A stretch of 64,000 bases of DNA from Coprococcus_C hominis (GCF_020687505.1 NZ_JAJEQT010000002.1); one strand, 5' to 3'; counted from the first letter of the stretch, positions 24,321 to 33,753 are shown. A program made the numbers and translations. The notes: generated by a model not told the origin, from the sequence alone.

Positions 24321-24959
24321 GCATTGCAGGATAGTTATGCAGGTGTTGCATATGAAAATAGAAGAAGCAAGAGTCCTGAACTTATGAGTGAGATAAAAAA
24401 GTATATCGAGGATTATTACCTGCAAAACAGACAATCCCCATCAACTACCAAGATTGCTGAAGCGGTTGGAATTGCCAGAGGTACAGCATACAAATACTTG
24501 GTAGAGATGGCTGAGAAGAATATGATTGAGTACGACGGGCAGGAGATTCGTACTAATGTGACCCGTAAGTACAGTGGCGAACAGACACAGACACCGATTG
24601 TAGGTTCTATTCCTTGTGGCAGTCCTCAGTATGAGGAAGAAAACATTGAAGAATATGTATCACTTCCTACTGCTATTTTCGGCAAAGGAGATTTCTTCAT
24701 ATTAAGAGCAAGCGGTCAGTCTATGATTGAAGCAGGGATTGATGACGGCGACCTTGTAGTTGTTAAAAAGCAGGTAGAAGCCAAAGAGGGCGATATAGTA
24801 GTTGCCCTTGTGGATAATCAGAATACATTGAAACGCTACTTCCGGGATGATGAGAATAAGAAAATCATTCTCCACCCGGAAAATAAGAAGATGAAAGACA
24901 TCATTGTAGATGAGTGCTGCATTCAGGGTGTGGCTTGTCACATCATCAAAGAACTATAA
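24321..24959 (+). CDS. LexA-like self-cleaving repressor (S24)
   Basis: About 212 residues. The N-terminal winged HTH is LexA-type (YENRRSKSPELMSEIKKYI and PSTTKIAEAVGIARGTAYKY). The S24 protease domain has a Cys-Gly cleavage site (GSIPCGSP), catalytic Ser in ASGQSMIEAGI and catalytic Lys in NTLKRYFRD. It should repress genes of the local mobile element until RecA-stimulated self-cleavage. No ATG lies before 24384; TTG at 24321 keeps the conserved N-terminus and is chosen, but the 5' end may be damaged. An ImmA remnant follows, the usual partner of such repressors. Confidence 0.8.
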   Translation, partial: ALQDSYAGVAYENRRSKSPELMSEIKKYIEDYYLQNRQSPSTTKIAEAVGIARGTAYKYLVEMAEKNMIEYDGQEIRTNVTRKYSGEQTQTPIVGSIPCGSPQYEEENIEEYVSLPTAIFGKGDFFILRASGQSMIEAGIDDGDLVVVKKQVEAKEGDIVVALVDNQNTLKRYFRDDENKKIILHPENKKMKDIIVDECCIQGVACHIIKEL

Positions 24960-24965
24960 CAGAGG

Positions 24966-25154
24966 ACAGTAACAGCTTATGCTAATAAGTTTAGCAATCG
25001 AGTGATTCAATCCATCGACATAGAACATTTCATTACAGAATTTCTTCTTGCCGAAAAGGGGCAAGGACGTCGCAGGTTTACAATGGCACACGAAGCGTCA
25101 CATCATATCTTCCCGTATACGGAGAAGGAAAAACTTCCGGGACAGATTTTCTAA
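24966..25154 (+). pseudogene. ImmA/IrrE metallopeptidase, internally deleted
   Basis: One frame reads TAYANKFSNRVIQSIDIEHF, then jumps to LLAEKGQGRRRFTMAHEASH and a stop at 25152-25154. The start resembles the N-terminus of ImmA-type proteins and the second part contains their zinc site (HEASHH), but the roughly 50 residues normally between them are missing and the C-terminus is short. An in-frame internal deletion is the simplest explanation. It lies directly after the LexA-like repressor. Confidence 0.65.
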
Positions 25155-25241
25155 AATGTAGCAAACTTCATCAAATCTTTATTTTTCCCTGATAGATTAT
25201 ATTTCAGTAAGAAATAAAATATAGAAGGAAGGATAGAAAAG

Positions 25242-25955
25242 ATGGAAATGATGTTGCAGACACAAAATTTGTGTAAATATTTTAAAAAGCAGAAAGCAGT
25301 AAATAATGTTTCACTCAATATAGAAAAAGGACAGATTTATGGACTGCTTGGACCGAATGGTGCTGGTAAATCTACTACATTGAAAATGCTGACCGGTATG
25401 ATGAAACCAACTGCAGGAAAGATTTACCTTGATGGAAAACTATGGAATAGGAAGGATTTGTCAAAAATAGGAGCGTTAATTGAAAATCCGCCTATTTATG
25501 AAAATCTTTCCGCCAGAGAGAATTTGAAAGTAAGACAATTATTGCTTGGTACAGATGAAAACAGAATTGATGAGGTCTTGCAGATTGTATCACTTACAAA
25601 TACCGGAAAGAAGAAAGCTGGGCAGTTCTCTTTGGGAATGAAACAAAGACTAGGTATTGCAATGGCATTGCTTGGAGAACCGGAACTTTTGATATTGGAT
25701 GAGCCTACGAATGGATTAGATCCAATAGGCATCGAGGAATTACGAGAACTGATTCGCTCCTTCACAGGACAGGGAATAACTGTAATTCTTTCCAGTCATA
25801 TTCTTTCAGAGGTACAGTTACTTGCAGATAAAGTCGGGATTATTTCAGGTGGAATCTTAGGATACGAGGGAGCATTGAATCAGGGACAGAATCTTGAAGA
25901 ACTGTTTATGGACGTAGTAAGGAAAAACCAGAAAGCAGGTGAAATCCATGGTTAA
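25242..25955 (+). CDS. Lantibiotic-immunity ABC ATPase (NisF/BcrA-like)
   Basis: 237 residues. Walker A GPNGAGKST, signature FSLGMKQRLGIAMALLG, Walker B LLILDEPTNGLDP, and a His switch in VILSSHILSE. The Gln of the signature region and the overall pattern place it with the bacitracin/lantibiotic self-protection ATPases. It works with the two permeases that follow to expel peptide antibiotics from the membrane. Ribosome site AAGGAAGGATAGAAAAG. The permease start lies inside its last codons. Confidence 0.92.
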   Translation: MEMMLQTQNLCKYFKKQKAVNNVSLNIEKGQIYGLLGPNGAGKSTTLKMLTGMMKPTAGKIYLDGKLWNRKDLSKIGALIENPPIYENLSARENLKVRQLLLGTDENRIDEVLQIVSLTNTGKKKAGQFSLGMKQRLGIAMALLGEPELLILDEPTNGLDPIGIEELRELIRSFTGQGITVILSSHILSEVQLLADKVGIISGGILGYEGALNQGQNLEELFMDVVRKNQKAGEIHG

Positions 25956-26679
25956 TATTATAAAAGCAGAACATCAAAAAGCCAAAAGAACCATGCGAAA
26001 AAAGTTTATCTGGGGATTTCCTCTTCTTACATTTGTCATGGCATTTATATTTACTCTTGGGATGACAAATGCTTATGCAGAAAGTGTTTGGAACTGGTGG
26101 TATACACTTTTGCTGCCGGGGATGATTGCTCTATTTTGTTATCTTTCTGTGGCGCAGGAGAAAAAGATAAAATACTATCATTTAATGACTATTCCCACAG
26201 ACAGAAGAAAATTGTTGCTGGGGAAAATTATTTATATTGGGTACATGATTTTGTTTTCTAATGTGATTGTGTTTGCAGGAGCAACGCTTGGAGGCTTTCT
26301 TCTAACGACACATGTTCCAGTTGGAGGAGCGTTGATTGCAGTATTGTTCCTGACGGTTTCTGAGTTATGGGAGATTCCGGTAGCTTTATTTTTAAGTGAA
26401 CGATTTGGAATGATTGTAAACCTGTTCGTCTGCCTATTTATTACCGTCAGCGGTGTGGTAATATCACAAACCAGAATCTGGTATGTACTTGTTTCTGCAA
26501 TCCCTATGCGAATGATGTGCCCGTTGCTTCATGTTTTACCAAATGGACTTGCCGCAGAAGCAGGGAATCCTCTTTTGGATACGGGAGTCATTGTTCCGGG
26601 AATGTGTCTCTCAATCATCTGGTTTGTTTTTGTAACGGTTCTGTTTTTGAAATGGTTTGAGAGAAGAGAGGTGAAATAA
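25948..26679 (+). CDS. Lantibiotic-immunity ABC permease (NisE/MutE type)
   Basis: 243 residues with six membrane segments; begins MVNIIKAEHQKAKRTMRKKF, the typical start of MutE/EpiE-type immunity permeases. The ATG at 25948 overlaps the ATPase gene by 8 bp; an in-frame GTG at 25939 is less likely. It pairs with the next permease as a heterodimer in the membrane. Confidence 0.88.
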   Translation: MVNIIKAEHQKAKRTMRKKFIWGFPLLTFVMAFIFTLGMTNAYAESVWNWWYTLLLPGMIALFCYLSVAQEKKIKYYHLMTIPTDRRKLLLGKIIYIGYMILFSNVIVFAGATLGGFLLTTHVPVGGALIAVLFLTVSELWEIPVALFLSERFGMIVNLFVCLFITVSGVVISQTRIWYVLVSAIPMRMMCPLLHVLPNGLAAEAGNPLLDTGVIVPGMCLSIIWFVFVTVLFLKWFERREVK

Positions 26680-26680
26680 G

Positions 26681-27439
26681 ATGATTGGAAGATCTCTTAA
26701 TGCAGACTTGCGAAAGATGAAAGGAACATCTGTGATTCTGGCACACTTACTGATTCCGATTATAACCAGCGTTATATTTTTAATATATTACTTTTTTTCA
26801 CCATGGAATGAAAATATGAAAGTGATTGCATTTTATCAGGCAATAGGAGCAGGACTTCCGGTACTTATTGGAATTTTTACAGCAAGTGTGATGGAGCAGG
26901 AACAAAATGCAGGTAACTTTCAGAATATGTTATCTTTATCGAAAAAAAGGGTGGCATTTATATCGAAGCTGATGCTGTTACTGATGCTTTGTCTTGGCTC
27001 TGTTTTATTGACTGCTTTGATATTTGGAACTGGATTTGGAATGATATCAGCAGGTGGCAGCTGGAGTAACAGCAATATTGAAATTGTAAAAATATGTGTT
27101 GTTGCAGCATTGCTGCTGTGGGGAAGCAGTGTTCCACTTTATCTGTGGCAGCTGATTCTGGCTTTTCAGTTTGGAAAAGGGGTATCCATTGGAGCAGGGA
27201 TTATATCAGGACTAATTAGTGCATTGATGCTTACCGGACTTGGAGATTATGTGTGGAAATATGTATTTGTCTGCTGGACGGGTAGAGTACCATATACTTA
27301 TCTGCAATCTGTATTGGGAGAAACTAGTGTAGGTGAATGGTTGTCATTCATACCAGGTTGCTTAATATTTACAGGGATTAGTATGGTATACTATTTTTGG
27401 TGGGTAAACCACTGGGAAGGAAACAGAATATCGGAATAG
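26681..27439 (+). CDS. Lantibiotic-immunity ABC permease (NisG/MutG type)
   Basis: 252 residues, six membrane segments (e.g. SVIFLIYYFFSPW and LLMLCLGSVLLTALIFG), starting IGRSLNADLRKMKGTSVIL as in MutG-family permeases. It follows the first permease by 1 bp with its own ribosome site (GAGAGGTGAAATAAG). Together 25242-27439 form a complete immunity transporter, but no lantibiotic precursor or modification gene is nearby. Confidence 0.88.
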   Translation: MIGRSLNADLRKMKGTSVILAHLLIPIITSVIFLIYYFFSPWNENMKVIAFYQAIGAGLPVLIGIFTASVMEQEQNAGNFQNMLSLSKKRVAFISKLMLLLMLCLGSVLLTALIFGTGFGMISAGGSWSNSNIEIVKICVVAALLLWGSSVPLYLWQLILAFQFGKGVSIGAGIISGLISALMLTGLGDYVWKYVFVCWTGRVPYTYLQSVLGETSVGEWLSFIPGCLIFTGISMVYYFWWVNHWEGNRISE

Positions 27440-27453
27440 AATCGAGGGAAACT

Positions 27454-28116
27454 ATGGCAAAAATACTGGCAGTTGATGATGAACCGGCAATTTTGGAAAT
27501 GATAGAAAGCATTTTGAATAAGGATGGACATCTGGTTACCAAAGTAAGTAATCCACTAAAAATTAATATGGAAGAATTACATCGTTATGACCTGATTTTA
27601 CTGGACATTATGATGCCTGGAATTGATGGCTTCGAATTATGCAAAAGAATCAGGGCACTTGTGGATTGTCCGATTTTGTTTCTTACGGCAAAAACGGAGG
27701 AAAACAGTCTGGTAAACGGACTTTCTTTAGGAGCAGATGATTATATTTCAAAGCCATTTGGAGTGATGGAACTTCGGGCAAGGATCAATGCACATCTTAG
27801 AAGAGAGCACAGGGAACATTCTGTCCGGATGGTTTTGGGGAGGGTCTGTATTCAAATATCTCAAAAGAAACTATTGGTTGATGATAAGGAACTTCCTCTT
27901 ACGAAAGCGGAGTACGAAATTTGTGAATTCCTGGCTAAAAACAGGGGACAGGTTTTCTCGAAGGAACAGATATTGGAAGCGGTCTTTGGCTTTGACAATG
28001 AGAGTAATGACAGTACTATAATCACGCATATCAAAAATATAAGAGCAAAATTTGCGGATTATGATTATACACCGATAAAAACAGTCTGGGGGATTGGATA
28101 TAAATGGGAAGAGTAA
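27454..28116 (+). CDS. OmpR-family response regulator (NisR/SpaR-like)
   Basis: 220 residues: receiver domain with KILAVDDEPAILEMIES, phospho-acceptor Asp in LILLDIMMPGIDG and Lys in YISKPFGV, then a winged-helix domain ending IKTVWGIGYKWEE. The frame extends to 27397, but the ATG at 27454 after ATCGAGGGAAACT starts the true receiver. It follows the permease and overlaps the kinase gene by 13 bp; it should activate the immunity transporter upon sensing a lantibiotic. Confidence 0.9.
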   Translation: MAKILAVDDEPAILEMIESILNKDGHLVTKVSNPLKINMEELHRYDLILLDIMMPGIDGFELCKRIRALVDCPILFLTAKTEENSLVNGLSLGADDYISKPFGVMELRARINAHLRREHREHSVRMVLGRVCIQISQKKLLVDDKELPLTKAEYEICEFLAKNRGQVFSKEQILEAVFGFDNESNDSTIITHIKNIRAKFADYDYTPIKTVWGIGYKWEE

Positions 28117-29480
28117 AGAGAAGCAATGCACTCAGCTGGATTTTTATGAGATATGTACTGGTCATGCTTGGATCATTAGTAGGTTTGGTGATTGTTGCTT
28201 GGCTGCTGCTGTACCTTTTGATTAGTGTGGGCTGTATCTATCCGGCGAATTATGCAGAGCAAAAGATTAATGAAGCATATGATACGATTTTACGTGCGGA
28301 TAAAGTAACTGCTGAGATGATTCCTGCACTTTGTGATTATGTAATCTTTTCAGAGAATGGAGAGAAAATAGGTGGAGATCTGTCAGAACAATACGAACAG
28401 ATAGCATGGAATGTTGCAAAGTACGGAAACGCATCCGGGAAATATTTTTATAAAGTAATTGTAAGGGAAAATGAATATGTTGTATTGCAATATCGCCTGA
28501 CACCTCAATATCATTCAGCTTTTTTGAGGGAGCATTTTATAGGACCACAGAATGTGATGAGTATTATGTCAGTGATTGGAGCGGTAGCGATTATCATCAT
28601 TCAGTCCATACGTTTTGGAAAAAGAATCAAAAAGCAGATGCAGCCTGTATTAGACGCAATCAGACAAATAAAGGATCAAAATCTGGAATATGAGACATCC
28701 TGTTCCGGTATCAAAGAGTTTGATGACTGTTTATCGGCAATCGATGATATGCGAGATGCATTGCGAGAATCTTTAGAAAAGCAGTGGAAAACAGAGCAGG
28801 AAAAGAAACAACAGATGTCTGCTTTGGCGCATGATATTAAAACACCTCTTACGATTGTACGGGGAAATGCAGAACTACTTTCAGAGACTGAACTGACCAC
28901 AGAACAGAAGAATAATATCACTTATGTTTTGAACGGCACAACACAGATACAAAGTTATGTAAAACAGTTGATAGATGTCACAAAATCATGGAATTGCAGT
29001 GATGTTACCTATACAACGGTGAGGTTAGAAGATTTTTTCGCAGATATAAAGGAACAGGCACTCGGACTGGTAGAAATCTATCACCAGAAGATAGATTGGA
29101 AGGCGGGACAAAGTGATAAAAAGGTAACGATTGCTTATGATCCAATGTTCCGGGCCGTAATGAATATGATTCAGAATGCAGTGGAGCATACAAAAGAAAA
29201 TGGAATCATTTATATTGACGCAAAGGAGCAGGATGGCCGGCTGACATTCATTGTGGAGGATAGCGGATCAGGATTTACAAAAGAAGCATTATTGCATGGC
29301 ACAGAGCAGTTTTTTATGGATGACACAAGTAGAAATGGCGAAGCCCATTATGGGATGGGACTATTTTTTGCAAAAACTGTGGCTGAAAAATATGGTGGAG
29401 GTATTAAACTTTCAAATTCTGAAAATACAGGTGGGGCGAGGGTAGAAATATTTTTCCTGAGTAGTCAAGAAACAAGCTAA
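28104..29480 (+). CDS. Sensor histidine kinase (NisK/SpaK-like)
   Basis: 458 residues. TM1 (about 14-38) and TM2 (about 149-170) enclose a ~110-residue extracellular sensor domain; then come a HAMP-like linker, H-box ALAHDIKTPLTIVRGNAELL, N-box MNMIQNAVEHTKENG and G-box YGMGLFFAKTVAEKYGG. This long extracellular domain matches NisK/SpaK-type kinases that bind lantibiotics. It is the partner of the overlapping regulator gene. Confidence 0.9.
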   Translation: MGRVKRSNALSWIFMRYVLVMLGSLVGLVIVAWLLLYLLISVGCIYPANYAEQKINEAYDTILRADKVTAEMIPALCDYVIFSENGEKIGGDLSEQYEQIAWNVAKYGNASGKYFYKVIVRENEYVVLQYRLTPQYHSAFLREHFIGPQNVMSIMSVIGAVAIIIIQSIRFGKRIKKQMQPVLDAIRQIKDQNLEYETSCSGIKEFDDCLSAIDDMRDALRESLEKQWKTEQEKKQQMSALAHDIKTPLTIVRGNAELLSETELTTEQKNNITYVLNGTTQIQSYVKQLIDVTKSWNCSDVTYTTVRLEDFFADIKEQALGLVEIYHQKIDWKAGQSDKKVTIAYDPMFRAVMNMIQNAVEHTKENGIIYIDAKEQDGRLTFIVEDSGSGFTKEALLHGTEQFFMDDTSRNGEAHYGMGLFFAKTVAEKYGGGIKLSNSENTGGARVEIFFLSSQETS

Positions 29481-29565
29481 AATATTGATTTTTGAAGTCC
29501 ATTTGGATATACTAGAATAGAAAAGTGCAACATGTTGCAAAAATCTTTTGCAGGGAGACTTTAAT

Positions 29566-29775
29566 ATGGAGATTCGTAGAGATTTTTATTTGGATAAATT
29601 GATAAAAAGAAAGAATAATGGATTGATTAAGGTAATTACTGGTATTCGTCGATGTGGAAAATCCTATTTACTGAATAATCTGTTTTATCATCATTTATTA
29701 GAAAGCGGAGTTGATGCTGACCACATCATTCGCTTTGCTTTTGATTCAGCCGATCTTGACTGTAAACATTTATGA
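29566..29775 (+). pseudogene. AAA ATPase (DUF4143 type), 5' fragment
   Basis: 69 residues starting MEIRRDFYLDKLIKRKNNGL with Walker A ITGIRRCGKSYLL. This is the start of AAA_14/DUF4143 ATPases, normally about 400 residues; here it stops after the first strand beyond Walker A (AFDSADLDCKHL). Ribosome site AGGGAGACTTTA is intact. It is a truncated, nonfunctional copy. Confidence 0.7.
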
Positions 29776-29993
29776 CTTCCTCCTTGATCTGGAAATTCTT
29801 GAAAAATAAACAATGTTATAAAAGATGCTATGGAGAAAATGTGGAGCGGTACGACATAGAATGTGACAGATGCTTGTGGCAAATATTGATTGAGACATTT
29901 GGAAACGATTTGACTGTGATAAAGTCTGACGATGAAAAAGTATTGGTTATACTGATTGCCATTATAGGTTTTATTTTTATTGTGAAACATTAA
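29772..29993 (+). pseudogene. Possible WYL-domain regulator C-terminal fragment
   Basis: A 73-residue frame directly after the ATPase fragment reads RYDIECDRCLWQILIETFGN followed by DLTVIKSDDEKVLV, resembling the C-terminal extension of WYL-domain transcription factors (I-C----W--I--FG). The rest is not recognisable. A decayed fragment fused by deletion to the ATPase start is the best reading. No gene is seen in 29994-30272. Confidence 0.35.
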
Positions 29994-30272
29994 AAGTTGA
30001 AGTGAAATGATAGTATAAATAATGCGAAAAATGTGAAAAATGCAGGATTCTCTTTTTTAGATAGCACAGAAGGTTCTTTTGCAGACACTTATTACCTAAA
30101 AATTAATATTTTTTAAAAAGTGGGAATAGAATAATGGCAGAAGACATAGATTGGTGGTGTTGTTTATGCAAGGACGCTCAGTGAAAAAGAAAATTCCGTT
30201 CGTACGCCAAGGAAAATTGATTTCCTTTTGGATAAGGAGTTTATCTAAAAAGAGCATAGAACATCTGAAAAT

Positions 30273-30301
30273 GGGCAGAGTCGATTATTTAGGTTCTGCC
30301 C
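30273..30301 (-). terminator. Terminator of the AraC-type gene
   Basis: GGGCAGA (30273-30279) pairs with TCTGCCC (30295-30301). On the minus strand it lies 25 bp after the regulator's stop and is followed by ATTTTC. Confidence 0.6.
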
Positions 30302-30326
30302 ATATCTGCATTATAGAGGCGCAGAC

Positions 30327-31214
30327 TCAGCTGCGTACCTGCCTTGGCGTTATACCATATTTTCTTTTGAACATGCGGTTGAAATTCGACAGATTTGAGA
30401 ATCCGCATTTCTGTGAGATTTCAAGAATCGAATCATTGGTAGATGTGAGCATTGCACGTGCTTCTGTGACACGGAAGTCATTCACATATGAGATAAAGCT
30501 CATTCCGGTATGAATCTTAAAAAATTTCATAAAATGTGATGGACTATAGTGGCAGAAATCTGCAATTTCTTCGATGGATATATCTTCATAATAATGTGTG
30601 GAGATATACCGGATGATACTTTTCAATTTCTCTTCATGCTTATCGCTTTGCGTCGTCTCGTTTACTTTTGGCGGGTGCGTAATCAGCAGGTATATAATCT
30701 GGATAAGCCCACCCTTGATAAAAAGCTGATACGCATAGTCTCTTTCATCACTTTTTTCATCTAATAAATCAACAATATTACTGATTTCCGTGTATAACGT
30801 GTGTCCGGGTGTCAGATAATGACGAATCTGGATATCTCCGTTAAAAAAAGGATCGATAAATTTTTGCTGCGTCACGTCATCTGCACCAAAGGCAAGAAAG
30901 TGCTTTGAAAAAAGTATATTTTCATATTCCATCGTTGAATTTTGTTTACCTTCAATGGAATGAAGCATTCCGGGAAGAACGATGACAATATCCCCGGACG
31001 AAACCTTATATCTCTGAAAATTGAGGGTAACGTATCCGCGCCCCTTCTTGATGACGATCATTTCGAACTCGTCGTGCCAGTGAACCGGTACACTTGCAAA
31101 ATCCATCGGAATCGAACATATATAGGTGTTATATTGATATTCATTTTGAAAGTGAATCTTGTTTTCATTTAATTCGATATTAGATGCAGCGTCCGGATTT
31201 ATAATCTCTTTCAT
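30327..31214 (-). CDS. AraC-family regulator divergent from glgP
   Basis: 295 residues. The N-terminal cupin (about 30-140) has the metal/ligand-type motif PVHWHDEFEMIVIKKGRG and DIVIVLPGMLHSIEG; the C-terminal double HTH has ISIEEIADFCHYSPSHFMKF and ILEISQKCGFSNLSNFNRMF. Such proteins usually sense a sugar and activate a nearby carbohydrate operon. It is transcribed away from glycogen phosphorylase, with a 29-bp palindrome in the shared 135-bp promoter region. Start MKEIINPDAA after CAGGAGGGTATTTGCC. Confidence 0.88.
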   Translation of the reverse strand: MKEIINPDAASNIELNENKIHFQNEYQYNTYICSIPMDFASVPVHWHDEFEMIVIKKGRGYVTLNFQRYKVSSGDIVIVLPGMLHSIEGKQNSTMEYENILFSKHFLAFGADDVTQQKFIDPFFNGDIQIRHYLTPGHTLYTEISNIVDLLDEKSDERDYAYQLFIKGGLIQIIYLLITHPPKVNETTQSDKHEEKLKSIIRYISTHYYEDISIEEIADFCHYSPSHFMKFFKIHTGMSFISYVNDFRVTEARAMLTSTNDSILEISQKCGFSNLSNFNRMFKRKYGITPRQVRS

Positions 31215-31236
31215 GGCAAATACCCTCCTGATTGAT

Positions 31237-31265
31237 AGAATAGTATCATATTATGATACTATTCT
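31237..31265. promoter_or_regulatory. 29-bp perfect palindrome between araC-type gene and glgP
   Basis: AGAATAGTATCAT, ATT, ATGATACTATTCT: 13-bp arms with a 3-bp centre. It lies 22 bp before the regulator start and 85 bp before glgP. A divergent operator is likely; a hairpin in RNA is the alternative. Confidence 0.7.
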
Positions 31266-31271
31266 GCAAGA

Positions 31272-31281
31272 GAAACGTTTC
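31272..31281. promoter_or_regulatory. LacI/CcpA-type operator before glgP
   Basis: The palindrome GAAACGTTTC has the central CG and AAACGTTT core of LacI-family operators. The same core recurs before malE at 33754-33790, so the LacI-type regulator at 36986 probably controls both. Confidence 0.65.
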
Positions 31282-31349
31282 CAATTCGTGATATTGTATT
31301 ATTATAAAAGAGCGTACAAAAGCTCAAGTGAAAACGAAAGGGGTATACG

Positions 31350-33608
31350 ATGAAGGTAAAACAGGAACTTGAAAAACTGCTTGGAAAAGAAATCGCACAA
31401 AGCAGCAATGAAGAAGTATATTATGCATTGCTCAACCTGACAAAGCAGTTAGCAGATGAACGCCGCATGGAAGAGACGAAAAAGAAGATTTATTATGTAT
31501 CGGCAGAATTTCTGATTGGAAAGCTGCTGTCGAATAACATGATCAATCTTGGAATCTATGAGGACGTCAAAAAAGTGCTTGCCGAAAGCGGAAAGACACT
31601 TGCAGAGATTGAGGAGATTGAGGTAGAGCCATCGCTTGGAAACGGCGGTCTGGGGCGACTTGCTGCATGTTTCCTTGATTCAATCGCAACACTTGGATTA
31701 TCGGGTGCGGGGATTGGATTGAATTATCATCTTGGCTTGTTTAAGCAGGTGTTCGAAGACAGAATGCAGAAAGAACAGATTAATCCATGGATCAAGGATC
31801 AAAGCTGGCTTAGAAAAACAGATGTGACATATCCTGTTACATTTGGAAAATGCACGGTGCAGTCGAGATTGTATGAGATTGATGTAACAGGTTACAATAA
31901 CCGTACCAACAAATTATGCTTGTTCGACGTAGAAACTGTGGATGAATCCATCGTAGATGCGAATCATCAGTTTGATAAAACAGACATAGAGAAAAACCTG
32001 ACATTGTTCTTATATCCGGATGACAGTGACGAAGATGGAAGAAAGCTTCGTATCTACCAGCAGTATTTCATGGTAAGCAATGCCGCAAGACTCATTATCG
32101 ATGAGTGTAAGGCGAAGGGAAGTAACCTTTATGATTTGTTCGACTATGCAGTAATCCAGATCAACGACACACATCCAACCATGATCATACCTGAGTTGAT
32201 TCGTCTGCTTGTAGCGGAAGGGATGAACATGGATGCGGCGATTTATGTTGTAAGTAAGACCTGCGCATATACAAACCATACAATTTTGGCTGAGGCACTT
32301 GAGAAATGGCCTAGACATTATCTGGCAGAGGTTGTTCCGCAGCTTGTGCCAATTATTGAGATTCTGGATGATAAGGTAAGAAGACGGTTTAGTGATGAGA
32401 GTGTGGCAATTATCGACCGGAATGATCTCGTTCACATGGCACACATCGATATTCATTATGGATTTAGTGTAAATGGCGTTGCGTATCTTCATACGGAGAT
32501 TTTGAAGAATTCGGAGCTTAATAATTTTTACAAAATATATCCGGAGAAATTCAACAACAAGACAAACGGCATTACATTCCGCCGCTGGCTTCTCTATTGT
32601 AATGAATTGTTATCCGATACGATCACGGAGTGGATTGGGGACGGATACAAGAAAGATGCAATGGAATTAGAGAAATTACTTGCATTTGTAAACGATGATG
32701 ACAAGCTTGAAAAGCTCCTTGAAATTAAACATCAGAACAAGCTTCGCGCCAAAGAATATTTCAAGGAGACACAGGGAATCGAATTAAACGAAAACTCGAT
32801 TTTTGATATCCAGGTAAAACGTCTGCATGAGTACAAGCGTCAGCAGTTAAATGTACTTTATGTTATTCATAAGTATCTGGAGATCAAAGCGGGCAAGCTG
32901 CCGACTACGCCGGTTACGGTTATATTTGGAGCAAAGGCTGCACCTGCATACACGATTGCAAAGGATATTATTCATTTGATCCTGTGCCTTCAGGAATTGA
33001 TCAACAACGATCCGGAAGTGAGCCCGTATCTGAATGTAGTTATGGTAGAAAACTACAATGTTACGCTTGCAGAAAAATTAATTCCTGCCTGTGATATTTC
33101 GGAGCAGATCTCACTTGCATCAAAAGAGGCAAGCGGAACCGGAAATATGAAGTTCATGTTGAACGGCGCGGTTACTCTCGGAACAGAAGATGGTGCGAAT
33201 GTTGAAATCCATCAGCTTGTTGGCGATGACAATATCTATATCTTTGGAGAGTCAAGTGATGCGGTGATTGATCATTATGCGAAGGCGGACTATGTCTCAA
33301 GAACATATTATGAGAACAATCCGGTATTGAAGGAAGCCGTTGATTTTATTATCAGCGACGCGGTGATGGCACTTGGAAATGCAGAAATGCTGCATCGTTT
33401 GTATAATGAGCTTCTCAACAAAGACTGGTTCATGACATTTATTGATTTCGATTCTTATGTTGATGCCAAGGAACGTGCATATAAGGAATATGAGGATCGT
33501 AAGGCGTGGGCGCAGAAGATGATGGTGAATATTGCGAAAGCAGGATTTTTCTCCTCTGATCGTACAATTGCTGAATATAATAACGATATTTGGAAAATAA
33601 TAAAATAG
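31350..33608 (+). CDS. glgP: Glycogen/maltodextrin phosphorylase
   Basis: 752 residues, GT35 family, releasing glucose-1-phosphate from alpha-1,4-glucans in the cytoplasm. Visible signatures: EPSLGNGGLGRLAACFLDS near the N-terminus, FDIQVKRLHEYKRQQLN, IFGAKAAPAY, and the pyridoxal-phosphate region SLASKEASGTGNMKFMLNGA. It is somewhat shorter than the usual 800 or so residues, as in many clostridial forms. Ribosome site GAAAGGGGTATACG. It is the first gene of a maltodextrin cluster with malEFG, a LacI regulator and malQ, with which it degrades imported oligosaccharides. Confidence 0.95.
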   Translation: MKVKQELEKLLGKEIAQSSNEEVYYALLNLTKQLADERRMEETKKKIYYVSAEFLIGKLLSNNMINLGIYEDVKKVLAESGKTLAEIEEIEVEPSLGNGGLGRLAACFLDSIATLGLSGAGIGLNYHLGLFKQVFEDRMQKEQINPWIKDQSWLRKTDVTYPVTFGKCTVQSRLYEIDVTGYNNRTNKLCLFDVETVDESIVDANHQFDKTDIEKNLTLFLYPDDSDEDGRKLRIYQQYFMVSNAARLIIDECKAKGSNLYDLFDYAVIQINDTHPTMIIPELIRLLVAEGMNMDAAIYVVSKTCAYTNHTILAEALEKWPRHYLAEVVPQLVPIIEILDDKVRRRFSDESVAIIDRNDLVHMAHIDIHYGFSVNGVAYLHTEILKNSELNNFYKIYPEKFNNKTNGITFRRWLLYCNELLSDTITEWIGDGYKKDAMELEKLLAFVNDDDKLEKLLEIKHQNKLRAKEYFKETQGIELNENSIFDIQVKRLHEYKRQQLNVLYVIHKYLEIKAGKLPTTPVTVIFGAKAAPAYTIAKDIIHLILCLQELINNDPEVSPYLNVVMVENYNVTLAEKLIPACDISEQISLASKEASGTGNMKFMLNGAVTLGTEDGANVEIHQLVGDDNIYIFGESSDAVIDHYAKADYVSRTYYENNPVLKEAVDFIISDAVMALGNAEMLHRLYNELLNKDWFMTFIDFDSYVDAKERAYKEYEDRKAWAQKMMVNIAKAGFFSSDRTIAEYNNDIWKIIK

Positions 33609-33753
33609 GATCCATTGATAGCAAATGCACGCAGAAATTAGTAATAAGTAACAAAAAAAATTCAAAAACACTGTGTGATTTGACCAAATAAACAAAATAT
33701 TGACTTTTTTCATTGCAAAAAGTTTTTAAATGTTGTATCATTGACTCATGAAA

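Noticed and set aside
30151..30513. 120-codon plus-strand frame overlapping the AraC-type gene
   Set aside because: It runs antisense through the terminator and the HTH-coding part of the AraC gene, without a ribosome site.
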